From: Mactromeris polynyma | Taxonomy: Eukaryota; Mollusca; Bivalvia; Venerida; Mactridae | Length of the DNA stretch: 64,000 bases | Direction: 5' to 3' | Assembly (NCBI GenBank): GCA_032209605.1 | Contig: JASFXZ010000033.1 | Span: forward strand, 3,527,001-3,591,000 | Shown: in pieces, positions 1 to 21,395 of the stretch | Position numbering within the stretch: the stretch's first letter is position 1 | Layout of the letters: each line of letters opens with the position of its first letter | Made by a program: the position numbers and the translations under genes | Notes under the pieces: model-generated | The model's input: only the letters and a program-made list of their open reading frames with translations | Database searches by the model: none | Told to the model about the DNA's origin: nothing

Positions 1-3000
1 ATCATGATGATGTTTATACACAAAGAATAAAACACAGTCATTGCCATTTTATAAGGTTTGAGCAAAAACCAAAAAATGACAAAAAAGTTACTAATGAGGG
101 TCACATTGCCTCTGTTGGGAGCTATGGTTTGTGCTAATCGCCCTATATTATCAAGTATTTTCATTCAAAGATGGGCGTAAGTTCGATCCTCTGTACCGGT
201 CTCCTCACGGTGGCACGGTCACAACCCTCTGTAGTGAGATTAGCTGTCTACATATTTTCCTATTTTATGGTATATTTTCGTTGCCGATGTGAACAATTTC
301 GTAAACAGCCGCAAGGGCATTGCAATAAAAATCTTTTCATTTTGTTTTTATACCCTTGCAGTAAAATGTTACCCATGTAAGCGGCATTATTACGGGAATT
401 TTATCGTTTCAGTTTTTCTAAAATTGCGTAGTATCATTCATTGAAATCCTGTGTCGGGCCTCCTGTCGTTAAAATGTTATTGACGGCTAGACCTGTCAAG
501 GGAAGTTACTCTACCTTATGGAGCAATCGCAACCTCTCTGCAATTTCCGTAATAGGTGAGTCAACTGAAACATTTTATGCGGTCCTTAAAGTTTCACACA
601 AACGGAACAAAACTGAACGCACAAAATTACTTCTTAAACTAAAATACCAAAATACAGAAGATTGGACAACCTGATACCCGGGTCAAAAATTACTCTCCGT
701 CCGAGCCATATAAAATTACATGGCATAACATATACATGTATAGAGGTGCATTTGTGTCTTACTCAATAAAACATGTATACAATTAGTTATTTCATAAATG
801 AACTATATCGAATATTAGCTGTTTTTGCAGGCGCGTATCCAGGCATATGCTCATACGCCAATGCGTACAATTCGTCAGAAAAAGTGAAAAAAATAAAGTT
901 CCAAAAATGCAATAAAATTGAAGACTGAGGGGAGGATGGGATTATGGGCACATTCGCTCGAATATGTCAGTTGTTTGACACTGTAATTTACCTTATTCTT
1001 TCGCAGTAATTATATAGCATGAAAACATTTCATTTGCCTCCTAATTTTCAAAATTTCCCCCCTCTCAGACCTACCCCCCTACCTCACAGCGTTGCTGCTC
1101 GTTTCGCACCTATGATGCTCAGACTTGGTGACACTTCAAAATCGTCCAGGTACACCCATGATTAGAATGTACGGCTCCATGAATGACAATAAATGAATAA
1201 TAAATGTTATAATTTAACTCAAACCCTTCTCACATAAAATACCATGTTGGACCCATTAATTCAAGTTTATATATCAATAAAGCAATTTGATTTCAAGATT
1301 ACCAGTAAGTAAGAGAATCCTTTAAGGAATTGAATACTTCTAACCTTTAAACCTCATTTGACAGTCAGCAGTCATCATGGGTAATAACCACAAACTCTTG
1401 CCCAAAAACACAGAGCTATTGACAAAAACACAGTGATGCTGACCCAAATACAAAGTTTATAGAGAACATAACTACAACAAAATTGTTTGGCTTGTTTTCT
1501 TTTATTATCACTTTTCCCAAACTCATACATATTAATATGAATTAAAGAGGCACAAATATTTTGATAGGTTAGTTAAATACACAAACTACACTAATGACAA
1601 AATAAGAACACATTGTATTTAAGTACATGTACTGAAATGTAGAATAAAACACACAAATACCACACTTATAAAACATACAGGGTTAGGGTTAGGTAATATG
1701 ACGGCAAGTCTTGTACAGCAAGTTTGAAGATGCGTAGAATAAATACAGTGAAATAATATTTTCTGCTCTGCTGGGTAATTATCTTTGAATACAACTCAAT
1801 GTGTCTTAATACACAGAATTTGAGATTACGTATTTGACTAGGAAACAAAGCATTTAATAAGATAATGCTGGCAACCCTATACTAAATAATGGCCCAGCTA
1901 CGCCCCTCTTAGCCTTCCTGTTTACTCTGGTTATGTTTGGGGACATACAATGTGTAGAGATGACCAACAACTCAAGCTGGCGAGGGACGAGTATCAATAA
2001 TATCAGTAACATATTCCATACAGTTTGTTAGCATACAACCAGATATAAAACTCAACTTAGTGAAGAACATTATTGACATGTATCAAAAAGAGAACAACAC
2101 ATGCATTAGGTGTGTACAACTTGTTCCCAGGGTAGTAGTTTACAGGACCCTTGGCCACCATCAAATCAGCACAATATTTATATAAATTCATAAACGGTGT
2201 ATATAATGTTGTTATATTCTTTTAAAACAATACCAAAATATCACTGAAAAATGAAGATAAGGACAAATGACTTTGATTTAACACATATGTGTAAGAACAC
2301 AATGGAATGGTCAGGACAAAAATAGTTATACTGTAACAAAACATGAACTACACGTACGTACCAAATAAATACCTGATTAGATTTCATAGTTATGATTACA
2401 CCTTGGTGGGAACCCATGTCATGTGAATACATGTCCTACACAGAGACTATAATAGATCTAGTGTGCAAATTTTTATCACCTGGTATTTATTGACAATTCA
2501 AAGAAATAAAATCATCAAAAGTAAGTTAACGGTATGACGACCGTTGCTGTTACATCTACAACAAATGAAAGTCTACCAATCCTTTAGCACACCTATTAAA
2601 ACATATTATAAGTACTAAATATATTTTATCGAATGATCGGCATTTTGTCTGTGGTTAAGAGATGAAGATTTCAGTTTAATAACAAAGATTATCTAACATG
2701 CACTAAGATTGCAAATAAAAAATCATAAATCACAACATGCATGTATTATAGACAAAAACATAATATGTGGAACTAGATGAGTAAATCTGATACACAGGAA
2801 ACATCCCATCATGTACAATGTAGCTGGACGAGGGAGATTTACATGAACCTTACTATGTTTAACACCCCTCGTTCTTTATACAGCCTATTTAACCTTATAT
2901 CAGTAAGTTGACATTTTTGGCATATAAAGTATTTGACGCAAATCTATAGTAACTTAGTTTTGGTACACAGTAATGGACAAAGCACACAAAATAGATTACT

Positions 3001-3598
3001 TTAGACTTAGGGAAAATCTCAAAATTAGAAATTGTCGGACAAAGATTGAAAAAGATTGTTCAATAACTTTTTGAACCACCCTCTAGTTTTGTATAAAATG
3101 GTAGATACACTGTAACATCAAACTAGCATGGTATCTGTCATAGCAACACATTGTGATAGTTATAACACAAAGTCATTAGAAGTTCTATCACCAAAGTCTC
3201 AGCCATCTCTATCAGTATATGAAACTCCATTTACCCATACATAAACATCAAAATAACAGCATTCAGTATAAGATATCCATTTAGAACATCTATACACTAG
3301 GAATGATAGATATAAATGTTCTACTAATACTATGGTTAATCTATAACAGAAATATATGTTCAGGCCTCCTAGCATGCCTCAATGAAAATACAGGTTTTTA
3401 TACAGGTTTCAAAATACCAAAATAAAAGTCTTTAAAGTGATTTCTGTAAAATTTAAGAGCCAACAAAGACTAACTTTGACTACCTGATTTGATGGATCGA
3501 TGCAGCCGAGATGGGCCAGTAGGGTGCCAGCCACTGCAAGGTTTACATAGGTTTATCAGAAAAAAGAAGGGATCTAAAGGGTTTTCTAAAGATTACAG
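1..3598. other. AT-rich non-coding DNA downstream of the HTATIP2-like gene
   Basis: No coding frame with recognisable content. GGGTTAGGGTTAGG at 1680-1693 is a two-and-a-half-unit telomere-like word, too short to call an interstitial telomere. Confidence 0.4.
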
Positions 3599-3776
3599 TT
3601 TATTACAGGTTTGAAAGGTTTCACTAGGAGGTCTGTATGTTACACCAGCCCAAACAGCCGAAATATTTCGACTGCACTTCGAGTTCCATTTGTCTAGACC
3701 AGTGCTAGTAGATAGCTACTGGCAATCATAAATTGCAAAAAAAATGTCATCTACGTTGAGTCTTCATCACTTTAAT
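3599..3776 (-). terminator. candidate poly(A) signals of the HTATIP2-like gene
   Basis: Downstream of the stop codon on the minus strand there is ATTAAA (3771-3776) and a canonical AATAAA (3599-3604). Either could end the transcript about 300-500 nt past the stop. No transcript evidence is available, and other AATAAA words occur further away because the region is AT-rich. Confidence 0.35.
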
Positions 3777-4072
3777 AAACAACAACACAGGAAATGGTGT
3801 CATTGTCACATGATGTCAGTGGAGATGACTTCAAATAATTATCTTATCTAAAAATTATCTTAAAATAGCCAATTTTATAATAAAATTTTGTAAGTTTATC
3901 AAATTAATTATTTATCAAATCTGGCAACCATAGTTTGAAAACAAGCGCCAGGCTAGACTAGTGAATGTACACACATTGCAAAACCCCTGAAGAATCCCAT
4001 TCACAATGCATAGAGTAAAACACAAAGGGTCCAGAATTCAAACAGAACATCAAGTTTATACATTTCACAATG

Positions 4073-11762
<7,690 letters not shown>

Positions 11763-11773
11763 TGCAATAAGTT

Positions 11774-11796
11774 CACTTCCGTGTGCACTACGTCAC
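11774..11796 (-). promoter_or_regulatory. possible promoter motifs of the HTATIP2-like gene
   Basis: Just upstream of the first ATG, read on the minus strand, are GTGACGTA (a CRE/ATF-like half palindrome, 11789-11796) and CGGAAGTG (an ETS-type site, 11774-11781). These are common in TATA-less housekeeping promoters. The distance to a transcription start is unknown; this is motif reading only. Confidence 0.3.
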
Positions 11797-14114
11797 AGAT
11801 TTTGTTGTCAAGGGGGAGAACTGAAATGAATATCGATTAATTATAAGTCTAAGGGAACGAACTCGTGCATGCTCTTTGTATTAATTTCCTACACAGTAAT
11901 TTCCCTTAAAAAAAGCATCAATTCAGAATATATGATAACGGATACTGTCCTAATTTTGGGACGCAAAAGACATGGAGCCATAGAGACATGAACATTGATC
12001 ATTCGCTAGATAAATGACCACACAACATAAATATGGAAGTAGACTGAATGCTGCTAACATAGGCTAACCGAAAACAATATCGCAAATCATTCTAGGTCAA
12101 TACAGGTTAACTTAATCAAATATGTTCATAATGGAGATTCCAGTATTATACAGTCTTGAAGACAATCCCTGATTACAAAACAAAATATATTTCATTCAAA
12201 GTGAAAGCAGTGTCACGACTTTTCTAGTATATCTATTTAGGCTATAACCGGATCCCCAGAGACATCATGAGTCACGTGCATTAACAGACCACGTGGTCGT
12301 CAATAAATCGCAATAATGATTTCATTATTTCTAAAATTAACAACCAAGGACAGAAGAATGCAAGAATTGTTCTGTAATAAATGACAAGGATATTGCTAAG
12401 AGAACCTCTGTTTAAAGGTATTACGTGTATTCACGCGATCATGCTAGAGTTCTTGAACCAAAAACCGATTGAGCTTATTAATATTTTGTTGGGCGTAAGG
12501 CTTTATTTTCTACAAGCCGAGTGTATCGAGATAATTAATTCAATAATAAGACTGAAACCGATCGTCATGGGTAGAGCAACATATGTTCATTAAGCCACCT
12601 CAAAATGACGGGACAGACCGGGGAAATTAGTCATTCAGCGGCGTTTTCCCTCTCTACCAAGTTTCAAATCGATTTCCTAGTCGTCTGCTGGCGAATGCAT
12701 TGATGAAACCATCGCATCAGCATCCATAGCCCTGGTAGAGTGATATCTAAAACTATGTTTATTACACACAATCTTTCTCATAGAGATTATTGAAACGAAA
12801 GTGCATGTGTAATTTATTGTATTGCAAAGGAAACCGACAAACTTGAGAAGTTAACCAGCTGTTTTCATTCAGATCGTAAGTAGACAGTTTCATATATTCT
12901 TATAGACATGTATTGTTGCTTAACTATCATTTAGAGATGTTGATAACTGCCTTGGATCTATAACTACAATGTAGTACCTTACTCACACACTGTTCAATAT
13001 ATTTGTTCGATTATTTGATCTATAGATCTATATTCTTAAGGGATCTCTCGGATCTATATTTCTGTATTCATTTCTGCTTTAAATTTTTCTATCTTGCTAT
13101 GGTACATATTGCAATGCATTTACAGAACTAGATTCATAGTTTACATCTTACATGCTTAATATGTTTTTGTGATGTAAGCTACAGCAATATACGACTTAAA
13201 ATCGCGCAAGTATTCATGTTTTGGACTGTGAATCAGTTATTGTATTTCATTGAATACTTTGTCCTTGCATTTATGTTTATATCATATATGTTTTTGTATA
13301 AACCAAACATGTGTGCACACATTCTCTAAATGCTACACCAATTTTCGTTGTATTTAATGTTATATCCTAAAGCAATGCATGCTCATGTTTTGCGAATAAT
13401 CAAACACACGTGAGTTCTGCTTCTAACACGGTTAATACGAGCGTTGTTTTGTTTCTCAGTATTGAAAATCAAAGGCAGGCGACTTTCAACAACAGCAACA
13501 ACAACAACAGCAAGATCAGCCTCTGAATCACGAGACTATGAATTCATATACTGGACAAGATCAATAAACGATATTTAATGCCAGCGTCGGATCAATTTCC
13601 TGTTGCAATTACTTTGTACACATATAATGCGAGGATTTATTTATCAAATACTGATTGCATTGAGTGTACATGTCATTCTGTTCAACAAACTTATCGATCG
13701 TGATTACGTCACGAGCGTATTTAATCACCTTTCGTGACACAATATTTGTATTATCCCAGGGGTCACCCGTCACACAGTCTGACTAAAGTAAACGACTTAA
13801 AGGACAAGCTGTTTTTTTCTGGAGAGGATTTTTGTCAGATAGCCCGCCTTATGTCCATCAATGTACCTTAATAAGTATCCATGATAAAGCTTTCATGAGA
13901 GTGAACATAAATGCCCTGATTTTGTTCCATCATCAAAATACTTAAATTTCGACGCACATGCCGGTTTCCAATTTGAACATGCATATTTGGAGTGATGTGG
14001 GTGCTAGTTTGAAGAAACCCAATTTTCAGGCGGTCACTCTACTATTCCGTGTTCAGTTCTCCCATTTCGTAGTTTAGTAGGACGATAGTTTGCATTATTT
14101 GATTTCTCACGGGT
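11797..14114. other. non-coding upstream region of the HTATIP2-like gene
   Basis: No recognised gene. It contains two CACGTG-type E-box words (12270-12295), the tentative noncoding exon at 12600-12875, and a CAA/CAG-rich patch (13488-13515) that reads as a short poly-Gln stretch in one frame but has an in-frame stop just upstream. Confidence 0.4.
12600..12875 (+). ncRNA. possible noncoding first exon divergent from the HTATIP2-like gene
   Basis: A comparatively GC-balanced block about 0.8 kb upstream of the HTATIP2-like start ends ATC before GTAAGTAG (GT at 12876). A matching acceptor TTTTGTTTCTCAG lies at 13447-13459, followed by sequence with a CAACAGCAACAA run and no long frame. This would fit a two-exon divergent transcript. 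There is no independent support, so it is speculative. Confidence 0.15.
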
Positions 14115-14534
14115 GTGTCATGGTCATGTAGAAGGTTGGATAGTACATGTTTATTTTCACATTTTCATCGATCTAGTATGATGACACTAAGTACAGTAGC
14201 ACGACACCGAATCGTTCGTCACATGCATGTCCACTCGGAACACATCGACGACTGTGTACGTATGAGCATTAACATCACAGTCTGTATTCCGAGCTTTGCC
14301 GAATACCACCGAGCAGTTACGATGTCTAATGTACGACGTCGATTTGTATCGAATTAGTTTACGTACGTCATGATGAAATTCTCGACTGACCATTGTCATA
14401 TTTCGTAGTTACTGGTATAGGAGCAAGTCAGCGAGCACCAGTTGGTTTTCATTTGTTTCCTGCTGCACGACGACGTATGGAAGGTCCCGATGGTTTCCAC
14501 ACCGTCTTGGTACAATAGGACGTATGCCTTAGTC

Positions 14535-15010
14535 TAGTATGACGTCAGTTCACTCACATACGTGTTTAATGTCGTCAGTGCATCCACATACGTGTTTAAT
14601 GTTTTCAGTTCACTTACAAGCGTGTTGTGATGACGTCAGTTCACTCACGTGCGTGTTGTTAGGACGTCAATTTTCTAACATACGTTTTATAATGGCGTAA
14701 GTTCACTAACAAACTTGTTGTAATGACGTCAGCTCACTAACTAACAAACTTGTTGCAATGACGTCAGTTCACTAACAAACTTGATGCAATGACGTCAGTT
14801 CACTAACAAACTTGATGCAATGACGTCAGCTCACTAACTAACAAACTTGTTGCAATGACGTCAGTTCACTAACAAATTTGATGTAATGACGTTAGTTCAC
14901 TCACACACTTGATGTAATGACGTCAGTTCACTAACAAACTTGATGCAATGACGTCAGTTCACTAACAAACTTGATGTAATGACGTTAGTTCACTAACATA
15001 ATGATTCGTG
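14535..15010 (+). repeat. 31-bp minisatellite carrying CRE palindromes
   Basis: Unit ATGACGTCAGTTCACTAACA plus AACTTGATGCA (31 bp), some units lengthened to 35 bp by a CTAA duplication, and more diverged units at the left edge. About nine units contain the exact 8-bp palindrome TGACGTCA (cAMP response element); others have TGACGTTA or GGACGTCA. Confidence 0.95.
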
Positions 15011-15489
15011 TTATAATGTCGTCAGTTCACTAACATATACATGTTATAATGTAGTTGAATATTCCTGACATGTATAAAGTGAACACTTATTCTCACTCCT
15101 GTCATGATTAAGTACGGAACGTCTCAGAGAAACTTTTCATTTTCAAACATGTTGCTATTGTTTAAATATGGTTGGCTTTTGCTTACAATGGTTGTATGGT
15201 GCAGGACTGTGCAGAATTATATAGAATAAACTAAACTAAAGAGGTATAACGTAACATCTGGTCATTGTCATATTAGATCTGTATTGTAGGATGTCAGTTA
15301 GCCCTTGCGCATTGTTATCACGTCATAGTCTGATAGAACCATAGCTATGTTCGCGTAGGTCTAATGTTCACACCTGGTGTAAGTAAGCCTGTGTTATTTG
15401 ACTATCATGTTGTAGTCAGAACTTCATTTAGCTCTCTTTAAGTTTCACTGATGTTGTTGTCTTATATAATTAAATGAGCCTGGTTATGT

Positions 15490-15570
15490 CCCTGTCCAGA
15501 ACAGACTGATGTCACACGGGGCTTGGTACAGTATAGCTGATTTCACACGGGGCTTGGTACAGTATAGCTT
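15490..15570 (+). repeat. short direct duplication
   Basis: CACACGGGGCTTGGTACAGT followed by ATAGCT occurs twice, about 32 bp apart, with a single variable spacer (GATGT / GATTT). Confidence 0.85.
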
Positions 15571-15617
15571 CCGCTTGTTTTTGTTTAAACGTATTTATTT
15601 TACATCCACTTTATGAA

Positions 15618-15805
15618 ATAAGTTGTTACAACTTACTAGTGTTCTAATCACTCTCGATGACTGATTCATTGCTTACCAACCAGTACTTGCGCCAACGTCA
15701 GCGAATGTGAAGTTTGTTATCACACCCCTATGGACGCCTGGTTCGAGCTCACGACCTTCGGATCAGGAGTCAGGAGCTATACCACTCGAGTACGTCACCT
15801 TCAGT
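15618..15805 (-). mobile_element. tRNA-derived SINE copy
   Basis: On the minus strand: an A-box-like CTCGAGTGGTATAGCTCCTG, TCCGAAGGTCGTGAGCTCGA (B-box-like), then AGTACTGGTTGGTAAGCAAT, GAGAGTGATTAG and GTTGTAACAACTTA at the tail. Same family as the elements at 6840-7300 and 54977-55165. Confidence 0.7.
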
Positions 15806-16289
15806 TAGCTTTAAATAATGTTCAAACAGGCGTATGTCTAACAGAACCCCAGTTGACGTCAGTTAATATTAGCAGATGAAAACGTTAAGTAAGGGATCTT
15901 TAAAAATTTCGACTTCGATCGTGTTTTCATGCAGTAATGCGTTGTTAGCAACAAGTCCAATGTGTTGAAATAGTTATGCAACTGTACGGATAATTCGTTA
16001 TTTTACTCGCTTGTAGTGGATAATTGTTTACTTCGAATTAGCACTGGTCACACCATTGAAACGCGTACTGTGCAATCAAATAGTTCAAGGATTCCGCGTA
16101 CAGAAATTGTGAGAATATCGGCGTCGACTCACTGTGAAAATATTTGCCATTTAGAAGGTAATGCTCGTATATTTAATCAACTTTGCCTCAACATTTACAA
16201 ATACAAATGTATTATGAACTTATGGCGGTCAGTTGTTAGTGCAGAACTGATCTTATCTAAAATCACTGATATTACCGTGGGGCGTTAAG

Positions 16290-18000
16290 TCTTAATCACG
16301 ATGCTCGCATCTATAGGCCACACGCATTTGTTTACAGACATGTATCGCTATTGTGGAATTTACTTATTTTTGTCATTTAAGAATCATTATTCAAGTTTAC
16401 TTAAATGCGATCATTCGTAATCATACGTTGAAACACGAACATTTTCAATATGACTGAGAAAGCCATCAATTTGTCAAACAGAGTAATTCAAACGTACATG
16501 CAATTATAGAATTACTAGAGATGGCGAACTCTGAAAAGTTCTCTCTGTCAAGTGTAAATCATCAAAACCTGTGATTTGTTGAAGATATGGCGACACTCAT
16601 GACATTGTATGTGCTGGGCCAGATATTTACATGTATATTCATGCAAACATTTTAGTTTCAGTTGTTAGACTGCACAAACAATGTTCAGTATAAATGCGTA
16701 AGCAGACGTCTTATCTCTCTGCTGAATCGGTTACATTATATTGACGAGCTCTTTTATTACATGCTTGCCACTGTTATCGACCGTTCAATAAACGCTGATA
16801 AGAAATAACAGTTGTTTATTTCAGTTTTGTATTTTCGAGTATTGAAATATATTTCCATTGAAGCTATGAAGTAAAAGCAAATGTAGGACTTGAGTCGTGC
16901 AAAAATTGCCACCTAACTAGGCGATGTAACAGTATAACCATAAACAATATAAGACAAAAGGAACACGTGACACGAGCATTTATACTGGTCAAACGTGCTG
17001 ATCCGCCAGTACCTTCTCACACCGTTTTTAAAAAGTAACAAGGTGCATCTTTTTTATTATACTGCAGTAAGGCCATACCAATATGGATGTATGTTTAGCG
17101 TCCTCGTGTGGGTAGTCTGATCGAAAATAATCTATGTCAAAAGTCCGCAACAACAATGTTAGTTAACATAGCGCCACTGGCTCATTTAGCGTGTCAGGGA
17201 ACCAATGACCATGTTCAATAGCTGAACAATTTAAATCCAGTTGTTTACTTGCTTGGTATTGTTTTTATGTCTTGATGTATAAGTCGTTGTTTGTGGGAAG
17301 AAAGATTTATAGATATACAAAAAAAAAATCGTTTTGTTTGTAGTAGACGCTAAACGTAGATAGAATTTGGTTTGGCCAATAATACTGACTACCTGGTCCT
17401 TTTCTTATAATTTATATTTTATACATAAGATGTACGTATTTTATAAAGTCGCAAAACAACTGTGTTAGTAAAGAAACAAACTTTGATTTAACGAAATAAG
17501 TGCTAAGAATTGTTGAAGTAGTTGATAGTGCTCTCGTATGTTGGGCAGTTAAACAACGGGTATTGTCGTACCTATACACTATTCATTTAAGTTTGATGAT
17601 TGTAATTGCAATAGCTATCTTAATCCCCTTAACTACCAAGCAACCATTCCAAATAGCACTCCTTAGAAATGTGATTCTGCTAGGTCAACACAATGAACAC
17701 CATTCGGCTTTTTCGCAAGACTAATCAGCTGATGTCATTACTCTCCATTGCAAGATCGATTCGAATATGAAACAATTCTTCCTAATGGTGCTCCTGTTAC
17801 TTTGATTCACAAGACAGAGTCTATGTTAGCACTCCCGTACTTCGATTATACACAATCTTTGGTGGAAGATCAATTCGTACATTGGTATTAATTCGTGCGT
17901 TTCCGGGAATTTCCGTAGACAAAAATTAGAAAAAAACGCATTTATTTTGAATGTATTAGTATACATGTATCATGCCCCTCCCAAATCTTGTTGTATATGC
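16290..18000. other. intergenic or intronic DNA without recognisable features
   Basis: AT-rich, with short frames only and no family motif or strong splice pair that I could support. Confidence 0.4.
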
Positions 18001-18039
18001 TTTTATTTGTCGTCGCCACCGGTTTCCCACATGGGCGAC

Positions 18040-18290
18040 GCCTCCGGAAGAATGTTAGTCATATTAGATTTGGAGGATAGTACATGATACAGAAGATGCC
18101 CCAGTTCCAGAAGCACCCCTGGTTCTTTTACGTGCTCGATGTAAAGCATCATACACCACGGGACCTCGGTTTTTAAAGTCTCGTCCGAAATACTGTTAGT
18201 ACGGTCAGTGATGGAGCGGGGAATCGAACCAGCGATCCCTGGATTACAAGTCCAGCGTTTTACCACTGGACCACTGATCCGCCACAATCA
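18040..18290 (-). mobile_element. tRNA-headed SINE of a second family
   Basis: The minus-strand head resembles a tRNA: GGTCCAGTGGTAAAACG (A box), an anticodon arm CTGGA-CTTGTAA-TCCAG, and CTGGTTCGATTCCCC (B box). The T and acceptor stems do not pair and there is a conserved-looking body downstream (GTGTATGATGCTTTACATCG...CACGTAAAAGAACC). So it is a SINE rather than a working tRNA gene. Confidence 0.6.
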
Positions 18291-18635
18291 TTGCTTGCGT
18301 TTGATATATTAATGTCCTTAATTAATTTAAACAGGTTTTATAATTTGCATAATTATATTAAAGGGGGGTAATTCAACATACTGGTGCAGTCCCGGTGTTA
18401 ATTAACATTGAAGTATTCCGTCCTTATTGTTGTATTATTTTTCTATTAGCTTTTTATTCTGGTAACAGTATGTTATATACTAAAGGGAATACAAGTCATG
18501 ATGTGCTCCCTCTGCTTTCGTCTTGTTTATAAAACGCACCTGATATAAATAATATTAATGAAGTAACGATAATTTAATTATATAAAAATGTTAAATGTAT
18601 TTCATTAAGCTTCGATACTGGGGGAAACAGACAAT

Positions 18636-18730
18636 GAGCGTATCATGACCGTGCGACAACATACACGCATCATGACCGTGCGACAACATACACGCATCAT
18701 GACCGTGCGACAACATACACGCATCATGCA
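18636..18730 (+). repeat. 27-bp minisatellite, about 3.5 copies
   Basis: Unit CATCATGACCGTGCGACAAC plus ATACACG, nearly identical copies with starts at about 18642, 18669 and 18696. Confidence 0.95.
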
Positions 18731-19872
18731 GTATGTTCGTCTCTGACAAGAGACAAACCGAAACAAACGCGCAAAGACGACTCCACAATACCACTGGCAA
18801 TGTCACGGCTATCACTTCTTATCTAGGACGGAAGAAGAGATGTAGGGAAATAACCGCCAACCAAGCAAAGTGCTAAGCTGAATGCGCCCTGCGCTGGACT
18901 GTATATACACCTTATATACAACTGCTAAATAACTTGTGAACGACTTTGAAGGAATTGACTTGTCAATACATCAACGAATCTAAGTTCGGAAATATTTCAA
19001 TTTAGCAGTACATGTATATGCAATGTATTTCAGTGGAAAGCCAACGCGCGAATTTAACAACATATTTCGGCAGTTCCGTGACAACAGGCCATATAATGAA
19101 ATGGATATTAGCAAAAACATCATATCTATGTTTGTATTTTACCTCCCCGTAGTAAATATTAATACGGGTCTTATCACGTAAACGAATCGTAGCTATGTAC
19201 GAGTATTAGCGCAATCCTTTTCACACCCGTACTTTAATGAATGTCTAGTTTCTTGCGATATGGTCATGACATAAGAAAAATGAGGAAAACAAATCGACAA
19301 ACAGACTATGAAGAGATATAAAGATCACGTGTTGAATGTTGCATTATTTTCGGATAAATAGCAACATTTGGGGGGAGATTTTACAGGCGGCAGTTAAACA
19401 ACTGAACACGACTTAACAACCTTAATAAAACACACTTTCCACAACGATTTCCTTTTTTTTCGTCATTTCTTAACCAAAAAAAAGCCTTGCCAAACGATGT
19501 CTACACTACTGCGCTTTTGTCATAGTGTCGCTACGTCCCCGTTGTTACACCGCCATGCATTATCTGACACGTGATCATTTACCTTTATTTCAGAATCTAG
19601 GGACCTATGAATATGTTCTATATTGAAATTTAAATTAGAGAATATGTAAATGCATGGGTAATTAATTTATCTGTCTAACCGTTTGATCGTTGTCAGTATA
19701 AGATATATAAGAGACGCTGAACATCTCACAATTGACGTGTTCAGTGGTTTTGATGAATGACCCTTCACCACCATCATTCTTAAGTGTGTTGTTTCGTCTT
19801 TCCGTTGTTATGTGACGTCAGTTTGTCTGTGTGTTGTTTATGCTTGAGACCAAAGAGGTGCTTCTTCACGTG

Positions 19873-20234
19873 CAACAGGTTCGACAAATCAGCCGTCGTA
19901 TAGAGTTGGCATTCAACAGGCTCGACAAATCAGCCGTCGTATAGAGGTGGCATTCAACAGGCTCGACAAATCAGCCGTCGTATAGAGTTGGCATTCAACA
20001 GGCTCGACAAATCAGCCGTCGTATAGAGTTGGCATTCAACAGGCTCGACAAATCAGCCGTCGTATAGAGTTGGCATTCAACAGGCTCGACAAATCAGCCG
20101 TCGTATAGAGTTGGCACTCAACAGGCTCGACAAATCAGCCGTCGTATAGAGTTGGCATTCAACAGGCTCGACAAACCAGCCGTCGTATAGAGTTGGCATT
20201 CAACAGGCTCGACAAACCAGCCGTCGTATAGAAC
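19873..20234 (+). repeat. 41-bp minisatellite, about 9 copies
   Basis: Unit CAACAGGCTCGACAAATCAG plus CCGTCGTATAGAGTTGGCATT. Copies are almost identical; the last two share CAAACCAG instead of CAAATCAG. Confidence 0.95.
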
Positions 20235-21060
20235 TGCTGAAGGTGTTCATGTACTGGTATGTTTAGGTACAAGTGAAATCAAGTAATGTAGGGAAGTCAA
20301 CATTGCAAAACATGGGTTTCCCCACACAGTTCCTAAGGGTGTTAGATAAATGTTTTAAAACACAGAATGGAAAGGGGACATGGATAAAACAAACAAAAAT
20401 CACGAAAATGGCCAACGGAAAAACTAACATTAAAGAACATGTATGAAATAATACAAAACATGAATATGAGGGGGGTTAATTGTAAAATAAAAATGAAAAG
20501 GAGAGGGGGGTAATGAATGTTCCACCTCGCCGTTCATGTATTGGTGTCTAGTTAAGGTAGTTCGCATATGGTGACCATTTTTAATCAATGGTAGAGTTGT
20601 GTTTAACTAAGTTGTAAATATTGTTTATTATTGTTGTTCGATATTTTGCCAAAATATTCACTCGATATTTGTTAAGCATTCGGTGTGTGATTTGTTGCCT
20701 AGGAATATTTTGGCAAGATGTTTCTCAGATTCTCGCAAACGAATTAATTGATAGGTAAATCTATATCACTTATTGAACTTACAATGTACGTGTACATCCG
20801 CATACCTCGATGTTTCTGGTGATTGACGATGCATGTTCAACACATTCCATTTACTGGTTTTACTGTGGCCAACCTTGGAAACTTTCCCAGGCATCTTAGT
20901 GAAACCTTTAAAACCTGTAAAAAACTTTAATTTTTGGATAATCCTTGAAAATCTTTGGGTTTTTTCTGAAAAACCTATAAAAACTGTAATTCACTCACCA
21001 AACTTTTAGATTTTGTCACTCAGTTTGTCGCGACTTTTGAAAGCAATCAATATGTTATCT

Positions 21061-21395
21061 ATGCCCCCCCCCCCATTCGAAGAAAAGGGGTCATATTGCT
21101 CTGCTCATGCCGGTCCGTCGGTCGGTAACCTTATCGTTTCTGATCTATACGCCTTGACCTACCCTCTTTAAAGTTGGTCCACACATTGATGATCACGAGT
21201 AGTAGAGGACACGTATCGATATTGGGGTCACTGTGTTAAAGGTCAATATCACAGGGGTCGACATAAATCCTTTCCGGCCAATAGCTTGAGAACGCCAGGA
21301 CCTACCCTCCTCAAACTTGGTCCACACATTGGTCACGGATAGTAGAGAAATCCTTTTGATTTTTGGTCACTGGGTCCAATGTCACAGGGTTGTAA
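21061..21395 (+). repeat. dispersed repeat with a poly-C head and an internal dimer
   Basis: A C9 run, then ATTCGAAGAAAAGGGGTCAT, TTGGTCCACACATTG, TTGGGGTCACTG. A second related module starts near 21285 (CCTACCCTCCTCAAACTTGG). A related copy lies at 51853-52035 (CCCCCCTTCGAAGAAG...TTGGTCCACACATTC...GGGGTCAC), and a shorter one at 21745-21865. Confidence 0.65.

Noticed and set aside
1680..1693. Interstitial telomere repeat (GGGTTAGGGTTAGG)
   Set aside because: Only about two and a half units; too short to be meaningful.
13488..13560. Poly-glutamine coding exon (CAACAGCAACAA run)
   Set aside because: A stop codon lies in frame just after the best acceptor and the frame is very short; left as a low-complexity patch.
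18218..18288. tRNA gene (anticodon TGT on the minus strand)
   Set aside because: The anticodon arm is good and A/B boxes are present, but T-stem and acceptor-stem bases do not pair and a SINE-like body follows, so it is called a SINE head.
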